Assembly: GCA_027624075.1 (NCBI GenBank)
Contig: JAQBUH010000008.1
Location: forward strand, 1 to 64,000
Source of the DNA: Chloroflexota bacterium
Lineage (GTDB): Bacteria; Chloroflexota; Dehalococcoidia; Lucifugimonadales; Lucifugimonadaceae
Direction of reading: 5' to 3'
Length of the DNA: 64,000 nt
The notes beneath the pieces were generated by a model. The model was not told where the DNA came from and ran no database searches. It saw only the letters and a list, made by a program, of their open reading frames with translations. Numbering within the stretch: the stretch's first letter is position 1; each line of letters opens with the position of its first letter. Below are positions 1-10,458 of this stretch, piece by piece. A program made the position numbers and the translations under genes.

Positions 1-203
1 TGAAATGCTCTCCTTAACCACGGGCGGTGTACTCCTTCACTTGTTCTTAGTCGAACTGGAAGGCTACACCCCCTGCCTATTTACACACTTTCTGAGGCTA
101 CCTCCGACAGAGCACAGGGAGCCTGCTAGCATCACCGGCAGGACCGGGTTTCTGACTCGATCGCAAGCAGCAACCCGCCTGAGAAAGCTCCTCCCCACCT
201 CCG

Positions 204-1130
204 GTGACCCCAATGACTCCTGGCAAGAATGGCCATAGCGTTAAGAGCGCGACTCCGTACGACCGCCGTCCGACCCGCACCAGCGCGTTCGGCGCTGGCG
301 GACGCATCAGCCACGACGCCTCGGCCTACTACGCCCGCGCGCTGCAGCCAGACGCCGCCGCGCTGAACGTGGCAGCGCAGCCCGAAAACCTGGCGCCTGA
401 GGAGTCGCTCGACCGCATCTTTGTCCACTCCAGTGTCCACATGCCAGAGTTGCCTGACCGCAGCGTCCACCTCATGGTCACGTCGCCGCCATACAACGTC
501 GGTAAGGACTACGACGAGGACCTCACCCTCGAGGATTACACGGCGCTGCTGCGAGATGTGCTCACCGAGACGTTCCGCGTGCTTGTCGACGGCGGCCGCG
601 CCTGCGTCAACGTGGCGAACCTGGGCCGCAAGCCGTACATACCGCTGCACGCCATCGTGATCGAACAGGCCACGCAGGCCGGCTTCTTCATGCGCGGCGA
701 GATCATCTGGGACAAGGGCGCCGGGGCCGGGACATCGACCGCCTGGGGAAGCTGGATGTCTGCGTCGAACCCCACGCTGCGGGACACGCACGAGTACATC
801 CTGGTGTTCCAGAAGCCGCCGTTTGGCCGGAAGAGGCCGGATGGACGGGCGCCGACTATCGGGCGGGACGAGTTCCTGCAGTTCACTAAGAGCGTGTGGG
901 AGTTTCCGCCTCAGTCCGCGAAGCGAGCGAGGCACCCCGCGCCGTTCCCCGTGGAACTGCCACGGAGGCTCGTGCAGCTTTACACCTTCTCTGGAGAGGT
1001 GGTGCTGGACCCGTTCATGGGCTCCGGCGCGACGGCGGTCGCAGCGGCGGGCGCTGGCAGGCGATATGTTGGCTACGAGCTGTCGCCTGAGTACGCGGAT
1101 ATCGCCAGGGAGCGGATAGCGGGCGGTTGA
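204..1130 (+). CDS. site-specific DNA-methyltransferase (N4-cytosine/N6-adenine type)
   Basis: Motifs 'MVTSPPYNVGKDYDED' (catalytic TSPPY) and 'DPFMGSGATAVAA' (SAM-binding FxG region); full-length ORF. Confidence 0.88.
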   Translation: MTPMTPGKNGHSVKSATPYDRRPTRTSAFGAGGRISHDASAYYARALQPDAAALNVAAQPENLAPEESLDRIFVHSSVHMPELPDRSVHLMVTSPPYNVGKDYDEDLTLEDYTALLRDVLTETFRVLVDGGRACVNVANLGRKPYIPLHAIVIEQATQAGFFMRGEIIWDKGAGAGTSTAWGSWMSASNPTLRDTHEYILVFQKPPFGRKRPDGRAPTIGRDEFLQFTKSVWEFPPQSAKRARHPAPFPVELPRRLVQLYTFSGEVVLDPFMGSGATAVAAAGAGRRYVGYELSPEYADIARERIAGG

Positions 1131-1231
1131 GCCGTCGAGTACGCCCCGGAGCGGTGGGCATCGCCGGTGAATGTGCCCGCGGCGACACATAGCCGCTGTG
1201 CCCCCGCCAGGCCTCATCCCGTGTAACCCGG

Positions 1232-2284
1232 CTAGTTGCGGTCGTCGTTTGCGCCAGAGTGCGGCGTGTAGTGGTCAGCCGGGATCGCGCCCATCTTGCC
1301 CGCCTGGTAGTCGGCGAACGCCTGGCGTAACTCATCCTGTGTGTTCATGACGAACGGGCCGTACCAGGCGACAGGCTCCCTGATCGGCTGCCCGCCGAGC
1401 AGCACAACCTCAAGCTCAGGCGTCTTCGAGTCCTGCTCCGCGTCTGCGCTCACCACGACGTGATCGCCATCGCCGAAGAGGATCGCCTGCCCTGTGTGGA
1501 CCGTGTGACCAACCGAACCCGCCTTCCCGCGGCCCGCCAGCACATATCCGAGTGCATTGAAGTGCGGATTCCAAGGCACCTCAAGGCGTGCGCCGGGGCT
1601 GACGGTGGCGTGGACCATCGTGATCGGCGAGTACGTGATTCCGGGGCCGTCGTGACCGCTCAGGCTGCCTGCGATCACCCGCAGCAGCGCGCCGCCGTCA
1701 TGCGACGAGATGAGCGAGAGGTTCTTTCGAGAGATGTCCTGGTAGCGGGGCGGCGCCCACTTCTTGTCCTTCGGCAGGTTCACCCACAGCTGCAGGCCGT
1801 GGACGACTCCGCCTTCGAGGACGATCTCCTCTGTCGGCGCCTCGATGTGCAGGATCCCCGCGCCCGCGGTCATCCACTGCGTGTCGCCGTCCGAGATTAT
1901 GCCGCCGCCACCCTGCGAGTCACGGTGCTTGAACACGCCGTCGAACATGTAGGTGACGGTCTCGAAGCCGCGGTGCGGGTGCCACGGAGTCCCCTTGGCC
2001 TCGCCTGCGCGGTACTCCACCTCGCCCATCTGGTCCATCATGATGAACGGGTCGAGGTGTTCGAGCGGGATGCCGGAGAACCCTCGCCTGACAGGAAAGC
2101 CTTCGCCTTCGAAGCCGCTTGGCGCTGTCGTGACGGCGCGTACGGGCCTCTCAACTGAGTCGAGCGCTGGCCTGTCTACACGAGGGAGCGCGAGGATGTT
2201 GTCTACTGTGACGGCGGGCATGTTCTCTGTTCCAGTCTCCGGCAGGCGCGCCGGTGTTATGTCTGCAGATAATTGTAGCAGCAA
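1232..2284 (-). CDS. pirin family protein
   Basis: 'HPHRGFETVTYMFDGVFKHRDSQGGGGIISDGDTQWMTAGAGILHIE' is the classic pirin cupin signature. The true start may be the internal Met (MPAVTVDN...). Confidence 0.92.
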   Translation of the reverse strand: MLLQLSADITPARLPETGTENMPAVTVDNILALPRVDRPALDSVERPVRAVTTAPSGFEGEGFPVRRGFSGIPLEHLDPFIMMDQMGEVEYRAGEAKGTPWHPHRGFETVTYMFDGVFKHRDSQGGGGIISDGDTQWMTAGAGILHIEAPTEEIVLEGGVVHGLQLWVNLPKDKKWAPPRYQDISRKNLSLISSHDGGALLRVIAGSLSGHDGPGITYSPITMVHATVSPGARLEVPWNPHFNALGYVLAGRGKAGSVGHTVHTGQAILFGDGDHVVVSADAEQDSKTPELEVVLLGGQPIREPVAWYGPFVMNTQDELRQAFADYQAGKMGAIPADHYTPHSGANDDRN

Positions 2285-2407
2285 CTACATTAGATATACA
2301 TAGCCGCCTGACAGATGCGGGCGCGAAGTTGGCCGGAGGCGCGCCAGCCAGCCCGCCCGCCCTGTCGTCTGGGCCATGTGGAGCGAAACGCCAGGCCAGC
2401 GGCAGGG

Positions 2408-2890
2408 CTAGGTGTCTATCACGTAGACCTTGAGCGGCGCCGGAGTGAAGCCGCTGCGAATTATGAAGTCTGCGTCGCGTTCGTCGCGGTCCTGCAGGAT
2501 GGAGTAGATGTGCTTCATGGCCTGACGCTTCGCATCTGCTCTCAGCGCGTCGACCAGCTGTTTGCCGACGCCCAGCCTGCGGAAGTCAGGGTGGACGGCA
2601 ATGGCGACCATGCGCACGCCCGGCGGGAGGCCGTAGCCGGAGCTCTGCCGCTCCGCCAGGAGGAAGCCGACGACACGGCCGTCGATCTCTGCCACCTGGG
2701 AGCCTGACCATGGCAGGGCCTGCGTGCCAAGCCGTGAGAAGGCAAGGAAGCGGTCGACATATTCGGCCCAGGTCGAGGAGCGGTCCTGTCCGAGGATGGC
2801 GGCGTCGAGCTCTCTGACGGCGTCTGCGTCATCTCGCTGGAGCCGCCTGACGGTTACCGCGCCTGTGTTCAATGCGGTTGATTCTGGCAT
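2408..2890 (-). CDS. GNAT family N-acetyltransferase
   Basis: 'VRMVAIAVHPDFRRLGVGKQLVDAL' acetyl-CoA binding motif; start chosen at MPESTALN. Confidence 0.85.
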   Translation of the reverse strand: MPESTALNTGAVTVRRLQRDDADAVRELDAAILGQDRSSTWAEYVDRFLAFSRLGTQALPWSGSQVAEIDGRVVGFLLAERQSSGYGLPPGVRMVAIAVHPDFRRLGVGKQLVDALRADAKRQAMKHIYSILQDRDERDADFIIRSGFTPAPLKVYVIDT

Positions 2891-3091
2891 GATGAGCCTC
2901 CTCTGTGCCGCTGCGGGTCCGCTCGCGCACCTTGCGGGCGTTAACCGGATCTTATCGGTCTTCGGCACTGCTCAGACCGCCGCATTATCGCATACGAGCG
3001 TGGAGGGCAAGTTTTCAAAGGAGACGGGCGGCGGTTTGCTCTTGGCGAGAGAGCCGGTTGCCATCACCGCGCCATATGGGGCTAACCGGCG

Positions 3092-3625
3092 CTAAGCCGG
3101 GCCGGCCTCGCGCTCCTCAACGGCCGCATCGAGCATTTCACGCAGTCTGGCCTCGTCCACGCCGAGTGCGATTGCCCGCCCAGCGTCAGCCCTCGACGCC
3201 TCGTCTTCACCGGTCTCTGCGTAGATGACCGCCCTGTTCGCATACGCCTCGGCCCAGTCCGGCCTGAGCCTGATCGTCTCTGAGTAGTCCTTGATCGCCT
3301 TGTCAGGCTCACCCATCGCGTGGCGGGCATTGCCGCGGTCGAGATAGGTGTCCGGATAGGCAGGCGTCAACCGCACCGCAGTGTCGTAGTCGAAGACCGC
3401 GGCGTCGAAGCCTCCGATCTCGGCGAAGGACGCGCCCCTGTGGTGGAACAGCTTTCCGGTGTTCGGTGAAAGCCTGATCGCCTCGGAGAACCGCTCGACG
3501 GCCCGCTTGTGGCTGCCTGACTCCGCCAGCCGGACGCCGTCCTGGTAGAGAGCGAGGGCGCGTTCGGGTGCGGTCAGGCGGGTGAGGCCGAGACGAAGTT
3601 TCAGGGTCTGCAGGAGGCGCGGCAT
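3092..3625 (-). CDS. tetratricopeptide repeat protein
   Basis: Repeated 34-aa TPR units (AVERFSEAIRLSPNTGKLFHHRGASFAEIG..., AIKDYSETIRLRPDWAEAYANRAVIYAETG). Confidence 0.85.
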   Translation of the reverse strand: MPRLLQTLKLRLGLTRLTAPERALALYQDGVRLAESGSHKRAVERFSEAIRLSPNTGKLFHHRGASFAEIGGFDAAVFDYDTAVRLTPAYPDTYLDRGNARHAMGEPDKAIKDYSETIRLRPDWAEAYANRAVIYAETGEDEASRADAGRAIALGVDEARLREMLDAAVEEREAGPA

Positions 3626-3827
3626 CTCATCAGGCTAATACGCCGGCAGTGCAAACAGGGAGCAGTAGAGGCGCGTATCCGTGTGCTGCGGGTCTGAAAT
3701 CGTATTTCTATTTGCCGCCGCGAGGTCGAGAATTAAGTTTTGCCGCGTCGCCAGCAGGTCCCGTGTCGTGGGGCGGCGGGCCGTCCCGGTCCTGCTGGCG
3801 CCTTCAATCACGTCCGGGCCGGAGTTC

Positions 3828-5216
3828 ATGGAGATTCACCAGATGGCGGACCCGCAGCCCGGTCCGGGGGCGCTGGCGCGGGCGGTGTCTGGAGTGCGCC
3901 CTAAAATGCGAAGCAGAAACAGCCGGCCAATGGACCGGCTCCTCAAGCAGGGGCCACGGTCTCTTCGCCACCCTGTGTTTCAGCGCATCTGGCTGACCGG
4001 CACGGCGGCGTACATGGCCCGGTTCACCGACTTCACGGTGATCGCATGGCTGGTGGTCCAGCGCTCTGACGACGCGGCCGCCGTTGGCGCGCTGATATTC
4101 CTGCGGTTCATCTCGTTCTTTCTGTTTGGCCCTTTCGTCGGGCTCATCGCAGACCGCTTCCCGCGCATCCGCACCCTGCGAGTGACGCAGGCAGGACTTG
4201 CAATCACTGCCGCCTCACTCGGCCTGCTGCTGCTGCTCGGCGACGTCCAGTTGTGGCACATCTACCTGTACACATTCGCCAACGGCACCCTCTTCATGTT
4301 CGAGATCGCGGTGCGCAGGCCGTACATGAGCGCCGTCGTCGGGCCGCGGAACATCACCGCTGCGCTGGCGCTGGACATGATCTCGCTGAACGTGGCCTGG
4401 TTCGCGGGTGCGAACGCGGGCGGCGCCATCGTTGCCGTGCTTCCAGCCCAGTACCTCTACTTCGGCATCGCAGCGGTCTTTGCGATGAACTTTGTGCTCC
4501 TTCGTGACCTGCCGGTCCTGTTCAGGAGGGAGATGGCCGAGGGCAAAGAGTCTGCGCTGAAGTCTCTGCTCTCAGGCTTCAACTACGCCAGGAAGAACCG
4601 CCTGATACTCGGCGGTCTGATCGTTGTCGGCGTCCACAACTTCACCGGCTACACGTTCGAGTCGATGGCCGCAGTATTCGCGGCGGACATATTCGGCGCA
4701 GGGCCGTTGATGTTCGGGCTGCTGATGTCTGCGCAGGGACTTGGCTCGCTGGCAGTCTCGGTCTTCTTTGTGAAGTACGGCAGGCGGGTCAGGCGGCCAG
4801 CGCTCTTCATGATCGTCGGCGCTGTGGCCCAGCAAGCGGGCGCGTTCGCTTTCTCGTTCGCCGGTTTCGCCATGCTCGGCTTCGTGATGCTGCTGTTCCT
4901 GGGAATGCTCAGCATGGTGTTCGGCATCATGCACAATACGCTGGTGCTGACGGCCACGCCGGACCGTGTGAGAGGGAGGGTCGTGGGCCTGCAGATCCTC
5001 GCGATGGGCATGTTCCCGCTCGGCTCGCTCGCTGTTGGGCAACTTGGTGACCTGATCGGACTGCAGGAGGCGGTGCGGATCTTCTCCGGCGCGGGGATCG
5101 CGGCGCTGCTGGTGATCTTCCTGCTGTTTCCAGAGATGCGGAGACGGAGCAACTCGCCCAGCCAACTGCCATCATCGGCCGCTCACGCAGAATCCAGTGC
5201 GACGCAGGCGGCGTGA
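3828..5216 (+). CDS. MFS transporter
   Basis: About 12 hydrophobic segments; 'GLIADRFPRIRTLRVTQAGLAI' loop motif; terminal 'GDLIGLQEAVRIFSGAGIAALLVIFLLFPEMRR'. Start uncertain (3828 or 3906). Confidence 0.85.
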   Translation: MEIHQMADPQPGPGALARAVSGVRPKMRSRNSRPMDRLLKQGPRSLRHPVFQRIWLTGTAAYMARFTDFTVIAWLVVQRSDDAAAVGALIFLRFISFFLFGPFVGLIADRFPRIRTLRVTQAGLAITAASLGLLLLLGDVQLWHIYLYTFANGTLFMFEIAVRRPYMSAVVGPRNITAALALDMISLNVAWFAGANAGGAIVAVLPAQYLYFGIAAVFAMNFVLLRDLPVLFRREMAEGKESALKSLLSGFNYARKNRLILGGLIVVGVHNFTGYTFESMAAVFAADIFGAGPLMFGLLMSAQGLGSLAVSVFFVKYGRRVRRPALFMIVGAVAQQAGAFAFSFAGFAMLGFVMLLFLGMLSMVFGIMHNTLVLTATPDRVRGRVVGLQILAMGMFPLGSLAVGQLGDLIGLQEAVRIFSGAGIAALLVIFLLFPEMRRRSNSPSQLPSSAAHAESSATQAA

Positions 5217-5231
5217 GAGGCCTGACCGGGG

Positions 5232-5708
5232 CTAATTCTCCAGGGAGCCTTCGGGCTTAGGCCCGCGCTCCACCATCTCGAGCCAGTTGCCGTCAGGGTC
5301 CTGGAAATAGATGGCAAGGCGCGCCCACGGGAACTCCATCTCCCGCACCTGGCGCGGCCCGAAGACGATTATCCGCTGAGCCTCCAGCCTCTCCCGCCAC
5401 ACTCGCACATCGTCCACCACCATCGCGGCGTGAGCGGAGCCGGGCCGGTTGCGGTCGTAGAGCCCCGGCTGCGGCTCGCCTGATGGCTCGATGTACTCGA
5501 TCAGCTCTATCGAGTGGCCGTCGCCGACCCCGACGTATGCCATCCTCATGCGCACAGACGGATAGCCGACCACCTCTGCGAGCCACGGGCTGTCTGACTC
5601 GGCGGGGCCGCGCTCAACGCGCATTCCCAGCAGGCCGGTGTAGAACTCGAGCGAGCGCTGGAGGTCGCGCACCACGAACCCTGTGTGGTATATCGATTCA
5701 ATGTGCAT
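5232..5708 (-). CDS. VOC family protein (glyoxalase/bleomycin resistance-like)
   Basis: 'IYHTGFVVRDLQRSLEFYTGLLGMRVERG' and 'YFQDPDGNWLEMVE' VOC signatures; start chosen at MHIESIYH. Confidence 0.88.
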   Translation of the reverse strand: MHIESIYHTGFVVRDLQRSLEFYTGLLGMRVERGPAESDSPWLAEVVGYPSVRMRMAYVGVGDGHSIELIEYIEPSGEPQPGLYDRNRPGSAHAAMVVDDVRVWRERLEAQRIIVFGPRQVREMEFPWARLAIYFQDPDGNWLEMVERGPKPEGSLEN

Positions 5709-5893
5709 GGTCTTTTCCGTTGTTGTCCGCGGCTCGAAAGTGGCGATCTGGCTACCCGGCGCATCAGAGATGAGGCGTGCATGATAGACCGCGCAGACCG
5801 GCGCCAGACCTGCGCCGCACCTGAGCGGCACTCTCTTGCAAGTGCATTGCAGGCGGCGAGCATGCGCTCCGATGACGGGTAGAGAGGTACTGG

Positions 5894-6655
5894 ATGGCGA
5901 CTGAAACCGTGCGGTTCAAGAACGATGATGACGTGACTCTGGCCGCTGTGCTGGACACTCCAGACGGTGTACAGACCCGTGCCTGCGCTCTCTTCGCCCA
6001 CTGCTTCACATGCTCCAAGGACCTGCGGGCCGCGAAGGCGATATCGAAGGCGCTGGCAGACGGTGGAATTGCGGTGCTGCGCTTCGACTTCACAGGACTC
6101 GGTGAGAGCGAGGGAGAGTTCGCAGACAGCAACTTCTCATCGAACGTCAGCGACATCGTGGCCGCAGCGCGCTATCTCTCTGCCGAACAGGGCGGTCCAG
6201 GCATACTGATCGGCCACTCGCTCGGCGGCGCCGCGGTGCTGCGGGCGGCAGAGCAGATCGGCTCGGTGAAGGCGGTTGCCACGATTGGCGCGCCGGCAGA
6301 CCCTGAGCACGTGACGCGTCTGCTGTCCTCTTCTGAGAAGGAGATCGAGGAGAGCGGCGAGGCGGAGGTGACGCTGGACGGCCGCAGCTTCCGCTTCAAG
6401 AGGCAGTTCCTGGACGACCTGCGGGACGGGTCGATAGATGCGTGTGTCCGGCGACTGGGACGGGCGCTGATGATCTTCCACTCGCCCGCCGACGAGATCG
6501 TGCCGATTGAGAACGCCGCGACGCTGTTCGGACTGGCCCGCCACCCGAAGAGCTTCGTGTCGCTCGACGACGCAGATCACCTGCTGACGAAGACGCGTGA
6601 CGCCGAGTACGTGGCGCGGGTGCTTGCGGCGTGGGCAGACAGATACGTCTCGTAG
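5894..6655 (+). CDS. alpha/beta hydrolase
   Basis: 'GILIGHSLGGAAVLRAA' nucleophile elbow, 'HSPADEIVPIENA' and 'DDADHLL' acid/His motifs. Confidence 0.88.
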   Translation: MATETVRFKNDDDVTLAAVLDTPDGVQTRACALFAHCFTCSKDLRAAKAISKALADGGIAVLRFDFTGLGESEGEFADSNFSSNVSDIVAAARYLSAEQGGPGILIGHSLGGAAVLRAAEQIGSVKAVATIGAPADPEHVTRLLSSSEKEIEESGEAEVTLDGRSFRFKRQFLDDLRDGSIDACVRRLGRALMIFHSPADEIVPIENAATLFGLARHPKSFVSLDDADHLLTKTRDAEYVARVLAAWADRYVS

Positions 6656-6785
6656 CGGGGCGCGTCCGAGTTGCGACGCAACTTGCGATGATTGAGCGGT
6701 GACGGCTGCGTCGCACATGCTCGATGCCTGGCTCAGGCCCCGTCTCGGTCACCGCGGCCTGATGCCCACGTCCGATGCCCGTTGC

Positions 6786-8003
6786 CTACGCCCGATCTGG
6801 CGCCCGTTCCGGCAGCCAGCCCCACGGGCGGGGGCCAAAGTCGATCGGCATCACCTCACCGGCGCGCACGGTGCTGACCGGCCTGAACGCCTGCGATCCC
6901 CTGTGCGAGCCGCCGGTCGCGTCCCTGAACACGAAATCGCCGTCTACAAGCTCAAGCAGAGTAATGTCTGCGTCGTAGCCAACTTCGATCGTCCCCGTCT
7001 CGTCGTCGATCCCGAGAACCTCGGCAGGCCGTGACGTGCTCATGCGGATAACGTCAGACAGCGGGATTCCGAGCGCCAGCATCTTCGACATGCACTCGAC
7101 CATCGAGTGAGTCGGCCCCGCGAATCGGCTCATCTGGGTGAAGTCGGAAGAGATGGTGTCCGGCACGAACCCCTGGTCGAGCACCTGCTTTGCAGACTCG
7201 AAGCTGAAGTTGGACCTGCCGACGCCGACATCGAAGATCACGCCCCGCTCCCGTGCGGCGCGGGCCTCCTCCAGGAGCTTCCCGCCGCTCAGGAGCGCGC
7301 CAACCTGGAAGCTGAGCGAGTGCGTGACAACGTCGCCTTTGGTGAGGACCTCTGAGAGGAGCTGCGGGGCGAGCTTTGCCGCGACAGGGTCCTGGCCCAG
7401 GATGTCTCCGACGTGGACCATGACGAACGCTCCGCTGTCTGCGCCATCTGCGATCTTCTTCGCGGCGCGGGGAAGCTCAATGCCAAGGGTGCTGATGGCT
7501 GGCGAGACCATGCGGACCTTGACGCCAACGATCACGTCCGGCCGGTAGTTGAGCGCGTCTATGCCGGCGTCGATGTTGATGTCGGCTGCGTCACGGACCT
7601 CAGGCGCACGGGTGACGCCGAGCGTGCCGACGTTCAGCAGCGCCAGCGTGCGGGTGCGGGCGTATGGGACGATGAAGTTGACGAAGCCGCCGATGTTGAA
7701 GGCGCCGGTTGACCCGGCGTCGAGGACGGTGGTGACGCCAGAGTGGACGCCTGCGGTGTCTGCGTCGCCCATCATGTCTTCAGCGCCAGCCCTGCGGAGG
7801 CCTGCCGCGACGTGGGTGTGGAGGTCAATGAGGCCGGGCGTGACGAGGAGGCCTGTGGCGTCGATGACGCGCCCCGCCGACGCAGGGTCGATGCCGGGCG
7901 CGACCTCGGTGATCTCACCCTCTGTGATGGCGATGTCCATGACGCCGTCGAGGTTGCGTGAAGGGTCGAGGACGCGGCCGTTCTTGATAAGCAGGTCTGT
8001 CAT
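6786..8003 (-). CDS. amidohydrolase/deacetylase family metallohydrolase (dihydroorotase-like)
   Basis: 'MTDLLIKNGRVLDPSRNLDG...VTPGLIDLHTHV' amidohydrolase start and metal-binding HxH. Start set at MTDLLIK (RBS-like ggagaag upstream). Confidence 0.85.
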   Translation of the reverse strand: MTDLLIKNGRVLDPSRNLDGVMDIAITEGEITEVAPGIDPASAGRVIDATGLLVTPGLIDLHTHVAAGLRRAGAEDMMGDADTAGVHSGVTTVLDAGSTGAFNIGGFVNFIVPYARTRTLALLNVGTLGVTRAPEVRDAADINIDAGIDALNYRPDVIVGVKVRMVSPAISTLGIELPRAAKKIADGADSGAFVMVHVGDILGQDPVAAKLAPQLLSEVLTKGDVVTHSLSFQVGALLSGGKLLEEARAARERGVIFDVGVGRSNFSFESAKQVLDQGFVPDTISSDFTQMSRFAGPTHSMVECMSKMLALGIPLSDVIRMSTSRPAEVLGIDDETGTIEVGYDADITLLELVDGDFVFRDATGGSHRGSQAFRPVSTVRAGEVMPIDFGPRPWGWLPERAPDRA

Positions 8004-8027
8004 TTTCTCTTCTCCCGTTTTCATTTG

Positions 8028-8079
8028 CCGTGGCTGCCCTGGCTGCCCTGGCTGCCGTGGCCGCCGTGGCCGCCGTGAC
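8028..8079. repeat. short GC-rich tandem repeat (ctg/cgt-gcc 9-mer units) just upstream of the amidohydrolase start
   Basis: 'gccgtggctgccctggctgccctggctgccgtggccgccgtggccgccgtg' read directly. Confidence 0.6.
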
Positions 8080-8444
8080 CGTTGGAGTGTTGAGCGTGTC
8101 GCGGCGGGCTTTGCGAGCCTGTTATTTCGATGAGTGGTTTGCGGCCGGCTTGCGCCGTATCGTGCGAGCGGGCGCAGGCCCATGCGAGGCTAAAAGATTC
8201 TGTCATGGCGCCGGCGCAGACGCACCCAACGCACAATCTTCACGATCAACAATGCCTCCCCATCTCGCTCCCCGGCTGGCCCGGCCGGGTGCATGCCTGC
8301 GGGCGAGAGTTAGAGGGCGGGTTGCTGACCGGTATAGTGCGTCCGGGCGCCGCAGGTGGAGGGACGTTCGAGATCTGCCGGTCTGAGCTTCGGCGGGAGT
8401 TGGCCGGTGGGTGGATTCTCGATCACCATTTCACGATTCCCGGA

Positions 8445-9407
8445 TCACGAGTTCAGGACTAACACCAGTGCGCCCGTCCCCAGCCAGAGGATGATGTTCA
8501 GTCTCAGCGGACGGTCCGCCAGCAGCGTCTCTTCAGGCGCCTCGCCCCTTCCCTTCACATGCATCAGGTACAGATAGCGAAACAGCCCGTAAGCCACGAA
8601 CGGAATCGTCAGCATCATCGTGTTGTTCTCCGGCACATTCGATGACTCCGTGATGCCCGAAGAAAATGTGTACAGCGTATAGGACATGAGAGTGGCCGCA
8701 GCGACAATGACGATCAACTGATCCAGCAGGGCCTCTGAGTACTCCCGCAGAATCGACCTCTGGCTCTCAGCCCCTTCACCTGCGCCCGTCAGCTCAGACC
8801 TCCGCTTCACCAGCGCGATGAACAGCGCGCCCAGCGCGGTCACGACGTAAAGCCATGGCGAGATGTTCAGCGGAAGTCGTGCCGGCTCAAGCCCGGCAAG
8901 CCCGAACTCTGTGCCATTGATCGCCAGAGTCCCCGCAACCGCACGCAGGACGAAACCTGCCGCGATGGCCATCACGTCCAGGATCACCTGGTGCTTTAGC
9001 ACGATCGTGTAAGCGATATTGAGCACAACATAGCCCGCGCTAACCGCCAGCAGCGGGATGTTGATGATTGCAACAGCGCCGAGACCGGCCGCCGTGAGCA
9101 GTGTCGCAGCCGTCCACGCAAAGCGCGGTGAGACCAGTCCGGCGGCTATCGGCCGGTTCCGCTTGACCGGATGCGCCCGGTCCTGTTCGACGTCGCGCAG
9201 GTCGTTGAACAGGTAGACCGCGCCGGAGAGGGCAGAGAATGACAGGAAGGTGATGATCGCCTTCGACACGATGATGAGCATCTGGTCCAGCTGATCGCCG
9301 TCCCACCAGATGTTGACCGTGAAGAAGAGCGGCACCAGCACGAGCCCGTTCTTCACAGACTGCTTCGGACGGCAGGAAAGGATAAGGTTCTGGATAGTGC
9401 TGATCAA
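8445..9407 (-). CDS. UbiA-family prenyltransferase, decaprenyl-phosphate phosphoribosyltransferase-like
   Basis: 'RPKQSVKNGLVLVPLFF' and 'NDLRDVEQDRAHPVKRNRPIAAG' (NDxxDxxxD motif) plus multiple TM segments. Confidence 0.85.
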   Translation of the reverse strand: MISTIQNLILSCRPKQSVKNGLVLVPLFFTVNIWWDGDQLDQMLIIVSKAIITFLSFSALSGAVYLFNDLRDVEQDRAHPVKRNRPIAAGLVSPRFAWTAATLLTAAGLGAVAIINIPLLAVSAGYVVLNIAYTIVLKHQVILDVMAIAAGFVLRAVAGTLAINGTEFGLAGLEPARLPLNISPWLYVVTALGALFIALVKRRSELTGAGEGAESQRSILREYSEALLDQLIVIVAAATLMSYTLYTFSSGITESSNVPENNTMMLTIPFVAYGLFRYLYLMHVKGRGEAPEETLLADRPLRLNIILWLGTGALVLVLNS

Positions 9408-9518
9408 TTTGGGTCCGGTCCCGGTTGCGGGCCATGCGCGGCAGGTCTGGTTTCTGGCACAGCCCGATCATATGAACTGGACGGCAATCAGGTCAACGAG
9501 CGAGGTTGCGAGATTCGG

Positions 9519-10352
9519 ATGAGTGGTGACTCCAGTACGCATCCCGGCCGGTCACAGCGTTCTCCCGGCAGGTCAAGGCTGGACCAGTTGCTCGTCGAGC
9601 TTGGCCATGCGCCAGACGCGGACGCTGCGGCGCGACTCATCATGGCCGGGAGCGTGAGGCTGGGCGGGAAAGACGCCGCCGCGGTTCTGACACCCGGCAT
9701 GCAGGTCAGCCGCAACGTCGAGCTATCGGTCACTGAGCCGCCGAAGTACGTGTCGCGGGCGGGCCTGAAGCTCGAGCACGGCCTCAACGAGTTCGGCATC
9801 GACGTGACAGGCCTGGCCGCACTCGACATCGGCGCCTCGACCGGAGGGTTCACGGACTGCCTGCTCCAGCGCTGCGTAAAACGCGTCTATGCGGTCGACT
9901 CCGGCCGCGGCCAGCTGCACTCCCGTCTCATCGCTGACGAGCGGGTGGTCAGCATGGAGCGGACGAACGCCAGGAACCGGTTCACGCTGCCAGAGAAGGT
10001 GGGGATAATCGTTGCCGATGTCTCCTTCATATCCCTGCTGACCGTCTTGCCGCCGTGCATGGAGCACCTTGCGCCGGGCGGCCACTGCGTTGCGCTGCTC
10101 AAGCCACAGTTCGAGGCGAGACGTGGCGAGGTGCCCCGCGGCGGCGTGATCCCGGATGACGCGGCGGGTAACGCCGTGCTGGAGGCGGTTGTCGAAAGGT
10201 TCCGGAAAGCGGCGCCGTCGAAGGGGCTGCTGGTGACCGGGATCACCGGCTCGCCAGTACGCGGCGACCGCGGAAACCGCGAGTTCCTTGTGCGGATCGC
10301 GCAGGCGGGCCACCGCGCAGTCCGCGTTGACCAGCAATACTCCACGGCATAG
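9519..10352 (+). CDS. tlyA: TlyA family rRNA methyltransferase/hemolysin A-like
   Basis: 'RLDQLLVELGHAPDADAAARLIMAGSVRLGG' S4 domain followed by 'ALDIGASTGGFTDCLLQRCVKRVYAVDSGRGQL'. Confidence 0.9.
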   Translation: MSGDSSTHPGRSQRSPGRSRLDQLLVELGHAPDADAAARLIMAGSVRLGGKDAAAVLTPGMQVSRNVELSVTEPPKYVSRAGLKLEHGLNEFGIDVTGLAALDIGASTGGFTDCLLQRCVKRVYAVDSGRGQLHSRLIADERVVSMERTNARNRFTLPEKVGIIVADVSFISLLTVLPPCMEHLAPGGHCVALLKPQFEARRGEVPRGGVIPDDAAGNAVLEAVVERFRKAAPSKGLLVTGITGSPVRGDRGNREFLVRIAQAGHRAVRVDQQYSTA

Positions 10353-10458
10353 AATTCAAGTTAAGCGGAGATCACACCCGGCGCGTCAGGCATGCATCTA
10401 ACCTAACGTCGGTTCCTCTTGCCGCCACAAGCGTCAAAATCCCGGGAAAGAACACCTC

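Noticed and set aside
132-1217. 361-aa minus-strand ORF antisense to the methyltransferase
   Set aside because: Arg/Ala/Gly-rich shadow ORF from GC-rich third positions; the opposite strand has clear methyltransferase motifs.
4572-5165. 197-aa and 167-aa minus-strand ORFs antisense to the MFS gene
   Set aside because: Low-complexity His/Gln/Glu composition, no motifs; shadow of a transporter gene.
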